Source: Streptomyces sp. WM6386
GTDB taxonomy: Bacteria; Actinomycetota; Actinomycetes; Streptomycetales; Streptomycetaceae
Length of the DNA: 64,000 bases
Assembly: GCF_000972385.1 (NCBI RefSeq)
Contig: NZ_JXTE01000011.1
Coordinates: 1 to 64,000, forward strand
Reading direction: 5' to 3'
A program made the translations under genes and the position numbers. This document shows positions 28,515 to 36,311 of this stretch, piece after piece. Positions within the stretch are counted from its first letter, which is position 1. The number at the start of each line of letters is the position of its first letter. The notes under the pieces were generated by a model, which was not told the DNA's origin, ran no database searches, and was given only the letters and a program-made list of their open reading frames with translations.

Positions 28515-29401
28515 GCACCTTCGCCGAGATCCTCCTCAACGGTGTCTCGCTGGGCTCCGTGTACGCGCTCATCGCGCTGGGCTTCGTGGTGATCTTCCGG
28601 GCCACCGAGGTCGTCAACTTCGCCCATGCCTCGCTGCTGCTCGCGGGCGGTTATGTCACCGCGACCCTCCACGACGACATCGGCTTCTGGCCCGCGTTGC
28701 TGGTCGGGATCGCGGGTGCGGCCGTGGTCGGCGCGGCGGTGGAGTTCCTGGTGATGCGGCGCTACCGGGGCTCCGACCACAGCGTCCTCGCCATTGTCAC
28801 CATCGGGGTCGACATCCTGCTCACCACCGAACTGACCCGCCGTATGGGCACCGACGTGCTGCCGCTCGGGGACCCGTGGGGCGACGCCGTGCTCAAGCTC
28901 GGGCCGATCTCCCTCGCCCACACGCGGATCGCCGCGTTCGTGGCGGCGGCGCTGCTCATCACCGCGTTCCTGCTGGTCTTCCGGTACACCTCGTGGGGCG
29001 TGGCGATGCGGGCGGCCGCGGAGAGCGCGGAGACCGCGGCCCTGATGGGCGTACGGCTGGGGCGGGTGTCGCTGGGAGCGTGGGCGGTGGCGGGGGGACT
29101 GGCCGCGGTGGCCGCGCTGTTCCTCACCGTCTTCCCGACGCCGGGGCTGGAACGGGCCACCTCGCTGGCCGCGCTCAAGGCCTTCCCGGCCGCGATTCTC
29201 GGCGGGCTGGACTCCACGACGGGCGCGCTGGTGGGCGGGCTGCTGGTCGGCGTCACGGAGTCGCTGGCGACGGGCTACCAGAGCGACCTGACGTTCCTGG
29301 GGCGTGGGCTCGGAGACCTGGCGCCGTACCTGGTGATGGTCGCGATCCTGCTCATCCGCCCGGCCGGGCTGTTCGGGACGAAGGAGCTGGCCCGTGTCTG
29401 A
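28511..29401 (+). CDS. livH: ABC transporter permease, LivH type
   Basis: 296 residues with eight or so hydrophobic helices. The family opening is LLNGVSLGSVYALIALGFVVIFRATEVVNFAHA, with the Leu/Gly-rich loop AAAESAETAALMGVRLGRV facing the ATPase, and the late motif KAFPAAILGGLDSTTGALVGG. It forms the membrane channel with the LivM subunit. The start overlaps the LivG stop (ATGA). Confidence 0.9.
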   Translation: MSTFAEILLNGVSLGSVYALIALGFVVIFRATEVVNFAHASLLLAGGYVTATLHDDIGFWPALLVGIAGAAVVGAAVEFLVMRRYRGSDHSVLAIVTIGVDILLTTELTRRMGTDVLPLGDPWGDAVLKLGPISLAHTRIAAFVAAALLITAFLLVFRYTSWGVAMRAAAESAETAALMGVRLGRVSLGAWAVAGGLAAVAALFLTVFPTPGLERATSLAALKAFPAAILGGLDSTTGALVGGLLVGVTESLATGYQSDLTFLGRGLGDLAPYLVMVAILLIRPAGLFGTKELARV

Positions 29402-30512
29402 GGTTCTCGGCCGCGACGAGGCCCGCGAGGCGCCGCCCGGCACCCGCCGCCCCGCCTGGCCCACGAGCCCCCGCTCCTACGTCGGTGCCGCCGGGGCGGT
29501 CCTCCTCCTCGCCCTGCCCTTCTACCTCGACCGCTTCTGGCTCCAGGCCGGGCTCTTCGCCATGGCCGCGGCCATCGGCGCGATCGGCATCAACCTCCTC
29601 ACCGGCGCCACCGGCCAGCTCTCCATGGGCCACGCCTTCTTCCTCGCCGTCGGCGCCTACGGCTACTGCGTGTTCGCGGCGGACGGCGGCGACGGACTGA
29701 CCGGGCTCGGCCTGCCGACGTGGCTGGCGGCCGTGCTCGCGGTGCTGGTCGCGGGGGTGGCGGGCGGGCTGTTCAGCCCCATCTCCGGGCGGCTCAGCGG
29801 CGCCTACCTCGGCATCGCCACGCTCGCGCTCGTCTTCATCGGGCAGCACGTGATGTTCAACGCCCACGATCTGACCGGCGGGGCGAACGGTCGTGACGTA
29901 CCGCCGCTGAACCTCTTCGGCCTCACCTTCGACGACCGTGAACTCCTCGTGGCCGCCGTGCCGTTCGGGTCCGCGGAGAAACTCTGGTACGCCGGTCTGG
30001 CAGTCCTCCTGGCCGGTGCCCTGTTCGCCCGTGGCGTCCTGCGCGGCCGTCCGGGCCGGGCCATGAACGCCATCCGTGACCACCGCATCGCCGCCGGAGT
30101 GATCGGCGTACCCGTGGCCCGGCACCGGGCCGCCGTCTTCGTGCTGTCGTCGATGTACGCCGGTCTGGCGGGCGTGATCCTCGCTCTGGTCTTCCAGCGG
30201 ACCGTGCCCGACTACTTCGGCATCACGCTGTCCCTCGAATACCTCGCCATGATCGTCATCGGCGGGCTCGGCTCGGTCTCCGGCGCGGTCGCGGGGGCCG
30301 TCTTCGTCTCCCTGCTCCCGCAGCTGCTGACCCGCTACAGCGATGCGCTGCCCCTGGTCTCCGCCCCCGGCACGGGCGGGATCGCACCGGGCGAGGCATC
30401 CCGGTACCTCTACGGCGCCGCCGTCGTGCTGGTGGTGCTGTTCCTGCCCGGCGGCCTGGTCAGGGTGGCCGCCCGGCGTCGCGTCACAACTCATCCAGGG
30501 GAGGAACGATGA
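29394..30512 (+). CDS. livM: ABC transporter permease, LivM type
   Basis: 372 residues. About ten hydrophobic segments include GINLLTGATGQLSMGHAFFLAVGAYGY and the cytoplasmic loop PGRAMNAIRDHRIAAGVIGV, followed by the C-terminal YLAMIVIGGLGSVSGAVAGAVF. These are the standard LivM features. GTG 29394 overlaps livH by 8 bases. The N-terminal ~25 residues are hydrophilic and non-conserved. Confidence 0.9.
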   Translation: MSEVLGRDEAREAPPGTRRPAWPTSPRSYVGAAGAVLLLALPFYLDRFWLQAGLFAMAAAIGAIGINLLTGATGQLSMGHAFFLAVGAYGYCVFAADGGDGLTGLGLPTWLAAVLAVLVAGVAGGLFSPISGRLSGAYLGIATLALVFIGQHVMFNAHDLTGGANGRDVPPLNLFGLTFDDRELLVAAVPFGSAEKLWYAGLAVLLAGALFARGVLRGRPGRAMNAIRDHRIAAGVIGVPVARHRAAVFVLSSMYAGLAGVILALVFQRTVPDYFGITLSLEYLAMIVIGGLGSVSGAVAGAVFVSLLPQLLTRYSDALPLVSAPGTGGIAPGEASRYLYGAAVVLVVLFLPGGLVRVAARRRVTTHPGEER

Positions 30513-31780
30513 ACAGGACGTACGCGGCCAGGGCCGCCGCGGGCGCGCTCGCCGCCCTGCTCGTACTGGCGGGATGCAGCTCAAAGGCCAAGAACACCGA
30601 AAATGGGGACGGTGACAAACAGTCCGCGGGCGGGGTGAAGACCGGCGACGGCATCTCCGGCAAGACGATCACACTCGGCGCCCTCACCGACATGACCGGC
30701 GTCTACGCCACCCTCGGCAAGAGCGTCACCCAGGCCCAGCAGCTGTATGTGAAGCAGCTGAACGCCGACGGCGGTGTCTGCGGCTACCAGGTCCGGCTGA
30801 CGGTCCGCGACCACGGCTACGACCCGCAGAAGGCTGTCTCCGGCTACACCGAGCTGGAGCCGAAGGTGCTGGGCTTCGCGCAGTTCATCGGCTCCCCGTT
30901 CGTCGCCGCGGTCAAGCAGCGCATCGACGGCCAGGACAAGGGGCTCGTGCTGCCGCAGGCATGGTCGGCGGCGCTGCTCGGCAGCCCGTACATCCGGGTC
31001 ATCGGCTCCACCTACGACATCGAGACGATCAACGCCGTCGACTTCCTGCTCCAGGAGAAGGGCGTCAAGAAGGGCGACAAGATCGGCCACGTGTACTTCG
31101 AGGGTGACTACGGCGAGAGCGCCCTGGTCGGCTCCCAGCACATCGCGCGGGAGAAGGGGCTGACCGTCGTCGAACAGAAGATCAAGCCCACCGACAACGA
31201 CATGACCGCCCAGGTCGCCGCTCTCAAGCAGGCCGGCGTCAAGGCGATCGTCATCAGCGCGGGTCCGCGCCAGGCGGCCTCGCTCGTCGGCGTCGCGGCG
31301 GCCGGCGGCTTCGACGTGCCGATCATCGGCAACAACTCCGCCTTCGCACCCCAGCTCCTGGCCACCCAGGCGGGACCGGCCCTGATGAAGAACTACTACG
31401 TGGCCTCGCCCTCGCTCCCGATCGGCGCGGACACCCCGCAGGCGAAGAAGCTCGTCGCCGACTATCAGGCGGCCTACCCGAAGGACGCCCTCGACAACGG
31501 CATCGTCGCCGGCTGGACCGCGGTGTCGGCCTTCGGCGAGGCACTGAAGAAGGCCTGTGAGAGCAAGGACCTCACCAGGGAGGGCGTCGACAAGGCCCTG
31601 CTGGCCATCGACTCCTTCGACCTCGGCTTCGGCCCCACCCAGAACTTCACCGATCCCAAGTCCCCGTCCTCCCGGCAGAGCGTGATCCTGCAGCCGGACA
31701 AGAGCGTGACGGGCGGCATGAAGGTCGTACGGGAGGCGGAGGCCTCCGAGGTGGCGGAGGCGTACACACCGGGGGCCTGA
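30509..31780 (+). CDS. ABC transporter substrate-binding lipoprotein, LivK type
   Basis: 423 residues. The signal peptide MNRTYAARAAAGALAALLVL ends at lipobox LAGC, so the protein is lipid-anchored at Cys23. The mature part is a type I periplasmic-binding fold of the Leu/Ile/Val family: ITLGALTDMTGVYATLGKSVTQAQQLY, then DHGYDPQKAVSGY and a late ...NNSAFAPQLLAT. Many such proteins bind urea, amides, aromatic acids or short-chain acids rather than branched-chain amino acids, and the pocket residues do not let me decide. It overlaps livM by 4 bases. The stop codon is in the loop of a perfect hairpin. Confidence 0.9.
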   Translation: MNRTYAARAAAGALAALLVLAGCSSKAKNTENGDGDKQSAGGVKTGDGISGKTITLGALTDMTGVYATLGKSVTQAQQLYVKQLNADGGVCGYQVRLTVRDHGYDPQKAVSGYTELEPKVLGFAQFIGSPFVAAVKQRIDGQDKGLVLPQAWSAALLGSPYIRVIGSTYDIETINAVDFLLQEKGVKKGDKIGHVYFEGDYGESALVGSQHIAREKGLTVVEQKIKPTDNDMTAQVAALKQAGVKAIVISAGPRQAASLVGVAAAGGFDVPIIGNNSAFAPQLLATQAGPALMKNYYVASPSLPIGADTPQAKKLVADYQAAYPKDALDNGIVAGWTAVSAFGEALKKACESKDLTREGVDKALLAIDSFDLGFGPTQNFTDPKSPSSRQSVILQPDKSVTGGMKVVREAEASEVAEAYTPGA

Positions 31781-31786
31781 GGCCCC
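31772..31786 (+). terminator. Hairpin around the stop codon of the liv-type operon
   Basis: GGGGCC-TGA-GGCCCC places the stop codon in the 3-base loop of a perfect 6-base stem. Confidence 0.5.
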
Positions 31787-31845
31787 GCAGGGGCGCGGGG
31801 CTGTGTCCATGTGCGGCTCCGCCGCGTGGGCGCGACCAGCCCCTA
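31787..31845 (+). repeat. Streptomyces-type extragenic repeat with nested palindromes
   Basis: GGGGCTG (31797-31803) pairs with CAGCCCC (31837-31843), enclosing GCGGC-TCC-GCCGC (31813-31825). The pattern of a GGGGCGCGGGG block, a GCGGCTCCGCCGC core and GCGACCAGCCCC recurs widely between genes of Streptomyces, from general knowledge. It lies in the gap between two convergent operons and probably acts as a structured 3' element. Confidence 0.6.
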
Positions 31846-31895
31846 CCGGCCCGCAGCGGACGAACTACGCCGACCCGGCAGCCGCAACAGCAAGG

Positions 31896-31922
31896 GGCCC
31901 GAACCGTCATCCGGTTCGGGCC
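31896..31922. terminator. Bidirectional terminator between the liv-type operon and pssA
   Basis: GGCCCGAACC and GGTTCGGGCC form a perfect 10-base stem with a 7-base loop (GTCATCC), followed by TCTC on the plus strand. It lies 116 bases after the substrate-binding protein gene and 24 bases after the convergent pssA gene. Confidence 0.8.
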
Positions 31923-31945
31923 TCTCGGTGTGATACGGCGGAGCC

Positions 31946-32800
31946 CTACGGCAGCTGTGTCGCTCGTGCCTCACGCCGGTTGTCACGGAAGTTGTGCACC
32001 CGGCGGGCCGTGGCGAACAGCGGGATCACCGCGCCCATGACCAGCTGGAGGGCACAGCCCGTCTGGAGGAGCAGCTGTCCGCCCGGCGCGTCGAACGCCC
32101 AGGCCGCCAGCAGGCCCATGGCCGACACGATCCAGCCGAGCATCGCCACCGCGAGGATGCCCCGCGGCTTGGGGTACTCCACCCGGCTCACCATCAGCCA
32201 CGCCGTCCCCAGGATCGCCATCAGCGTCGCCTCGAAGGGCAGCTCGAGGAGCACGATCGAGACCACGGTCAGCGCCCCGAACGGTGACGGCATGCCCTGG
32301 AAGGTGCCGTCCTTGACCGTCACACAGGAGAACCGCGCAAGTCTGAGCACCACCGCCAGGAGCACCACGATCGCCCCCACCGCCGCCACCCGCTGGGAGG
32401 CGTCGGCGGCGACCATGCCGTAGACGAGGACGAAGTACGCCGGTGCCAGGCCGAAGCTGACCAGGTCGGAGAGGTTGTCCAGCTCCGCGCCCATCGGCGA
32501 GGAGCGCAGCTTGCGCGCCACCAGGCCGTCGAACAGGTCGAAGACCGCCGCACAGAGCATCAGGATGACAGCGGTGGCCGCGCTGTTGCGGGCCATGCCG
32601 GACTCCTGGCTGTCCGTGAGGTGCGGGATCAGGATGCCGGTGGTGGTGAAGTACACCGCCATGAAGCCGCACGTGGCATTGCCGAGCGTGAGGGTGTCCG
32701 CTATTGAGAGGCGGAGAGAAAGAGGCATCTCCTCCTCGTCCTCGACCTCTTCGGCCTCGGGCACCCAGCCCGCCTGTGTCTCAGGATCAATCACGGTCAA
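31946..32800 (-). CDS. pssA: CDP-diacylglycerol--serine O-phosphatidyltransferase
   Basis: 284 residues, membrane enzyme that makes phosphatidylserine from CDP-diacylglycerol and serine. The CDP-alcohol phosphatidyltransferase signature is seen as FDGLVARKLRSSPMGAELDN with the following D (DGxxAR...GxxxDxxxD). About eight hydrophobic segments follow an acidic N-terminus (VEDEEEMPLSLRL). The ATG overlaps the end of psd by 14 bases, so the two consecutive steps to phosphatidylethanolamine are co-translated. Confidence 0.93.
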   Translation of the reverse strand: MTVIDPETQAGWVPEAEEVEDEEEMPLSLRLSIADTLTLGNATCGFMAVYFTTTGILIPHLTDSQESGMARNSAATAVILMLCAAVFDLFDGLVARKLRSSPMGAELDNLSDLVSFGLAPAYFVLVYGMVAADASQRVAAVGAIVVLLAVVLRLARFSCVTVKDGTFQGMPSPFGALTVVSIVLLELPFEATLMAILGTAWLMVSRVEYPKPRGILAVAMLGWIVSAMGLLAAWAFDAPGGQLLLQTGCALQLVMGAVIPLFATARRVHNFRDNRREARATQLP

Positions 32801-33446
32801 TGCGAGTCACCCCCGCCACGGTCTTCTGACCGACCTCCACCGCGACGTCCACGCCCTCCGGCAGGTAGATGTCGACGCGCGAGCCGAAGCGGATCAGACC
32901 GATGCGCTCGCCCTGCTCGACCTTCGTGCCCTGCGGAACGTAGGGAACGATGCGGCGGGCCACCGCGCCGGCGATCTGGATCATCTCGATGTCACCGAGT
33001 TCGGTGTCGAAGTGCCAGACTACGCGCTCGTTGTTCTCGCTCTCCTTGTTGAACGCCGGAACGAACCCACCCGGGATGTGCTCGACCGACGTCACCGTGC
33101 CGGAGAGAGGCGCGCGGTTGACGTGGACGTTGAGCGGGCTCATGAAGATCGCGACGCGGGTGCGCCCGTCCTTCCACGGCATGATGCTCTGCACCACGCC
33201 GTCGGCGGGCGAGATGACCCGGCCCTGGGTGATCTCGCGCTCGGGGTCGCGGAAGAACCACAGCATGCCCGCCGCGAGCGCGGTGGCGGGCACGGCGACG
33301 GCCTTGGCGGCGCCGGACTTGCGCGCACGCACCAGGCTGAGGGCTGCGGTGGCGACGGTCGGGAGAAGCCACGGCGATGCTCCGCGCGCGAGGCGTACGC
33401 CGCCGACCTGGCTGTCGCGTGGTGCAGAGGTTTGGCTGTGGGGCAT
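32787..33446 (-). CDS. psd: Phosphatidylserine decarboxylase
   Basis: 219 residues, the short form of Psd. It converts phosphatidylserine to phosphatidylethanolamine using a pyruvoyl group made by self-cleavage between Gly and Ser; the site reads LIRFGSRVDIY. Upstream conserved blocks are WFFRDPERE, ISPADGVV, FMSPLNVHVNRAPLSG and HFDTELGDIEMIQIAG. A hydrophobic N-terminal segment (PWLLPTVATAALSLVRA) anchors it to the membrane. ATG 33446 is preceded by ACGAAGG at good spacing. The gene is first in a two-gene operon with pssA. Confidence 0.94.
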   Translation of the reverse strand: MPHSQTSAPRDSQVGGVRLARGASPWLLPTVATAALSLVRARKSGAAKAVAVPATALAAGMLWFFRDPEREITQGRVISPADGVVQSIMPWKDGRTRVAIFMSPLNVHVNRAPLSGTVTSVEHIPGGFVPAFNKESENNERVVWHFDTELGDIEMIQIAGAVARRIVPYVPQGTKVEQGERIGLIRFGSRVDIYLPEGVDVAVEVGQKTVAGVTRIDRD

Positions 33447-33504
33447 GGATGACCTTCGTAGCGGATGGCGCCGCGCGGTAACGGGGGACGGCGGCTTTCC
33501 CGGG

Positions 33505-33535
33505 ATCGTACCGGTCGGGGGCCACAACTGGGCAA
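33505..33535 (-). promoter_or_regulatory. Putative psd-pssA promoter
   Basis: On the minus strand TTGCCC (33530-33535) and TACGAT (33505-33510) are 19 bases apart, with the psd start about 60 bases downstream. Confidence 0.4.
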
Positions 33536-33570
33536 GCCAGGAAGCCGAGTCGGCGGCTGAAGAGCGTTGA

Positions 33571-33605
33571 CGGGGTGTGATCTTCTTCTCCAAGAAAACA
33601 CCCCG
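33571..33605 (-). terminator. Terminator at the end of the ethylmalonyl-CoA operon
   Basis: CGGGGTGT (33571-33578) and ACACCCCG (33598-33605) form a perfect 8-base stem. The intervening bases add an inner TTCTT-CTCC-AAGAA stem. It starts 12 bases past the stop of the acyl-CoA dehydrogenase gene and separates that operon from psd. Confidence 0.7.
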
Positions 33606-33616
33606 TATCCGGACAA

Positions 33617-34831
33617 TCAGCCCTGGAATCGATACTCTTCGAGCAGCCTGCGACCGATGATCATTTTCTGGATCTCGGCGGTACCTTCACCGATCAGCAG
33701 CATCGGAGCCTCACGGTAGAGGCGCTCGATCTCGTACTCCTTGGAGAAGCCGTAGCCGCCGTGGATCCGGAAGGCGTCTTCCACGACCTCCTTGCAGTAC
33801 TCGGAGGCGAGGTACTTCGCCATCCCAGCCTCAAGGTCGTTTCGCTCCCCGGAGTCCTTTTTGCGTGCCGCGTTGACCATCATCGCATGAGCGGCCTCGA
33901 CCTTGGTAGCCATCTCGGCGAGCTTGAACTGGATTGCCTGGTGCTGGGCGATCGGCTTGCCGAAAGTGTGACGCTGCTGGGCATACGAGACGCCCAGCTC
34001 GAAAGCGCGCTGAGCGACACCGCAACCACGCGCCGCCACGTTGACGCGGCCGACTTCGACGCCGTCCATCATTTGGTAAAAACCTCGGCCGGTGACCCCG
34101 CCGAGCACCCGATCGGCCGGAATGCGCAGGCCATCCATGATCAGCTCGGTGGTGTCGACACCCTTGTAGCCCATCTTGTCGATCTTCCCCGGGATGGTGA
34201 GGCCGGGGCGGACCTCTCCGAAGCCGGGCTCCTTCTCGACGAGGAAGGTCGTCATCGACTTGTGGGGCTTGGCAGCCGCCTCTTCGGGAGTGAGTCCTTC
34301 GTCACTTCGGACGAGTACGGCGACCAGACTTGACGTCCCACCGTTCGTCAGCCACATTTTCTGGCCGTTCAGGACGTACTCCTCGCCGTCCTTCACCGCC
34401 TTCGACGTGATCGCCGACACGTCCGAGCCCAGAGCCGGCTCCGACATCGAGAACGCGCCGCGGATGTCGCCGGCCGCCATGCGCGGCAGGAAGTGGTCCT
34501 TCTGCTCCTGTGTGCCGTGCTGCTTGAGCATGTACGCCACGATGAAGTGGGTGTTGATGATGCCGGACACCGACATCCAGCCGCGGGCGATCTCCTCGAC
34601 GCACAGCGCGTACGTCAGGAGCGACTCGCCCAGACCGCCGTACTCCTCCGGGATCATCAGGCCGAACAGGCCCAACTCCTTGAGGCCGTCGACGATCTGC
34701 TGCGGGTACTCGTCGCGGTGCTCCAGCTCGGTGGCGACCGGGATGATCTCCTTGTCCACGAAGTCGCGGACGGTGGAGAGGATTTCCTGCTGGATGTCGG
34801 TGAGACCGGCGGTCTGGGCGAGTCGCGCCAT
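33617..34831 (-). CDS. Acyl-CoA dehydrogenase, probable (2S)-methylsuccinyl-CoA dehydrogenase
   Basis: 404 residues with the standard acyl-CoA dehydrogenase domains. FAD/substrate signatures are AFSMSEPALGSDVSAITSKA and MWLTNGGTSS. The C-terminal helical domain contains QRHTFGKPIAQHQAIQFKLAEMA and the adenine-binding RIHGGYGFSKEYEIERLYREA, and the catalytic-base region is IGEGTAEIQKMII. It is last in the ccr-meaA-lyase-hydratase operon, which in the ethylmalonyl-CoA pathway needs exactly one flavin dehydrogenase to oxidise methylsuccinyl-CoA to mesaconyl-CoA. The specific substrate is inferred from context; the fold is certain. The gap to the hydratase stop is 2 bases. Confidence 0.88.
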   Translation of the reverse strand: MARLAQTAGLTDIQQEILSTVRDFVDKEIIPVATELEHRDEYPQQIVDGLKELGLFGLMIPEEYGGLGESLLTYALCVEEIARGWMSVSGIINTHFIVAYMLKQHGTQEQKDHFLPRMAAGDIRGAFSMSEPALGSDVSAITSKAVKDGEEYVLNGQKMWLTNGGTSSLVAVLVRSDEGLTPEEAAAKPHKSMTTFLVEKEPGFGEVRPGLTIPGKIDKMGYKGVDTTELIMDGLRIPADRVLGGVTGRGFYQMMDGVEVGRVNVAARGCGVAQRAFELGVSYAQQRHTFGKPIAQHQAIQFKLAEMATKVEAAHAMMVNAARKKDSGERNDLEAGMAKYLASEYCKEVVEDAFRIHGGYGFSKEYEIERLYREAPMLLIGEGTAEIQKMIIGRRLLEEYRFQG

Positions 34832-34833
34832 GA

Positions 34834-35346
34834 CTACTTCTCCTGCTGCTTCAGAGTGGGGCGGCCGGGCTGCTCGCCGCCGCGCTCCTTGATGTACGTC
34901 TCGGTCGGCACCATCACCTTGCGGCGGAACACACAGACCAGCGTGCCGTCCTGCTTGTAGCCCTTGGTCTCCACGTAGACGATGCCCCGGTCGTTCTTCG
35001 ACTTCGAGGGCGTCTTGTCGAGGACCGTCGTCTCGCCGTAGATCGTGTCGCCGTGGAAGGTCGGCGCCACGTGTCGCAGCGACTCGATCTCCAGGTTGGC
35101 GATCGCCTTGCCCGACACGTCCGGCACGGACATGCCCAGCAGCAACGAGTAGATGTAGTTCCCCACGACGACGTTCTTGCCGAAGTCGGTCGTGTTCTCC
35201 GCGTAGTTGGTGTCCATGTGGAGCGGGTGGTGGTTCATGGTGAGAAGACAGAAGAGGTGGTCGTCGTACTCCGTGACCGTCTTCCCGGGCCAGTGCTTGT
35301 AGACCGCCCCGACCTCGAACTCCTCGTAGGTGCGTCCGAACTGCAT
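34834..35346 (-). CDS. MaoC-family hydratase, probable mesaconyl-CoA hydratase
   Basis: 170 residues, a single hot-dog domain of the MaoC type. The opening GRTYEEFEVGAVYKHWPGKTVTEYDDHLFCLLT is followed by the catalytic NHHPLHMDTNYAE (Asp and His of the R-hydratase motif). It would hydrate mesaconyl-C1-CoA to beta-methylmalyl-CoA. Characterised mesaconyl-CoA hydratases are often about twice this size with two hot-dog halves, so this half-size protein is expected to act as a homodimer. ATG 35346 is 5 bases from the lyase stop, within one operon. Confidence 0.85.
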   Translation of the reverse strand: MQFGRTYEEFEVGAVYKHWPGKTVTEYDDHLFCLLTMNHHPLHMDTNYAENTTDFGKNVVVGNYIYSLLLGMSVPDVSGKAIANLEIESLRHVAPTFHGDTIYGETTVLDKTPSKSKNDRGIVYVETKGYKQDGTLVCVFRRKVMVPTETYIKERGGEQPGRPTLKQQEK

Positions 35347-35351
35347 CGCGC

Positions 35352-36311
35352 TCAGACCTCCGGGATCTCGAACTTCGAGGTGCGCTGCATGCCGGCCGCG
35401 CGGCCCTTGCCGGAGATGACCAGCGCCATCTTGCGGCTGGCCTCGTCGATCATCTCGTCGCCGATCATCGCGGAGCCCTTCTTGCCGCCCGCCTCGGACG
35501 TGTAGTACTCGTACGCGTCCAGGATCAGCTCGGCGTGGTCGAAGTCCTCCTGCGAGGGCGAGAAGATCTCGTTGGACGCCTCGACCTGGCCCGGGTGCAG
35601 CACCCACTTGCCGTCGAAACCGAGGGCCGCGGCGCGCTGGGCGACCTCGCGGTAGCCGTCGACGTTGCGGATCTGCAGGTAGGGGCCGTCGATCGCCTGG
35701 AGGTTGTTGGCGCGGGCCGCCATCAGGATCTTCATCAGGATGTAGTGATAGGCGTCCGCCGGGTAGCCGGGCGGCTGCTCGCCCACGACCAGCGACTTCA
35801 TGTTGATGGACGCCATGAAGTCGGCCGGGCCGAAGATGATCGTCTCGACGCGCTGGGAAGCTGTCGCGATCTCGTTGACGTTGTTCAGACCCTGCGCGTT
35901 CTCGATCTGCGCCTCGATGCCGATCTTGCCGACCTCGAAGCCCATCGTCTTCTCGATCTGGGTCAGCAGCAGGTCGAGGGCGACGACCTGCTGGGCGGTC
36001 TGCACCTTCGGCAGCATGATGCAGTCGAGGTTCTGCCCGGCACCCTCGACGACGGTCACGACGTCGCGGTAAGTCCACTCGGTCGTCCAGTCGTTGACGC
36101 GGACCACGCGCGTCTTGCCGGTCCAGTCACCCTCGTTGAGGAACTTGACGATGGTGTGCCGCGCCTCGGGCTTGGCGAGCGGGGCGCACGCGTCCTCCAG
36201 GTCGAGGAAGACCTGGTCCGCCGGGAGGCCCTGCGCCTTCTCCAGGAAGCGGGGGTTGCTTCCCGGCACCGCGAGACACGAGCGGCGGGGACGCAGACGG
36301 TTGACGGTCAT
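35352..36311 (-). CDS. HpcH/HpaI (CitE-like) CoA-ester lyase, probable L-malyl/beta-methylmalyl-CoA lyase
   Basis: 319 residues. The TIM-barrel opening RRSCLAVPGSNPRFLEKA and the metal/CoA motif VFLDLEDACAPLAKPEARHT are typical of CitE/Mcl proteins. The acidic metal ligands lie in IGIEAQIENAQGLNNVNEIA and IIFGPADFMASI. In the ethylmalonyl-CoA pathway it cleaves beta-methylmalyl-CoA to glyoxylate and propionyl-CoA. It overlaps the meaA gene stop by 4 bases (start 36311, meaA end 36308). Its pathway role is inferred from the operon. Confidence 0.9.
   Translation of the reverse strand: MTVNRLRPRRSCLAVPGSNPRFLEKAQGLPADQVFLDLEDACAPLAKPEARHTIVKFLNEGDWTGKTRVVRVNDWTTEWTYRDVVTVVEGAGQNLDCIMLPKVQTAQQVVALDLLLTQIEKTMGFEVGKIGIEAQIENAQGLNNVNEIATASQRVETIIFGPADFMASINMKSLVVGEQPPGYPADAYHYILMKILMAARANNLQAIDGPYLQIRNVDGYREVAQRAAALGFDGKWVLHPGQVEASNEIFSPSQEDFDHAELILDAYEYYTSEAGGKKGSAMIGDEMIDEASRKMALVISGKGRAAGMQRTSKFEIPEV

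Noticed and set aside
34834..36078. 414-codon frame spanning the MaoC gene and part of the lyase
   Set aside because: Only the last 170 residues are a real protein; the first part is a shadow of the lyase in another frame.
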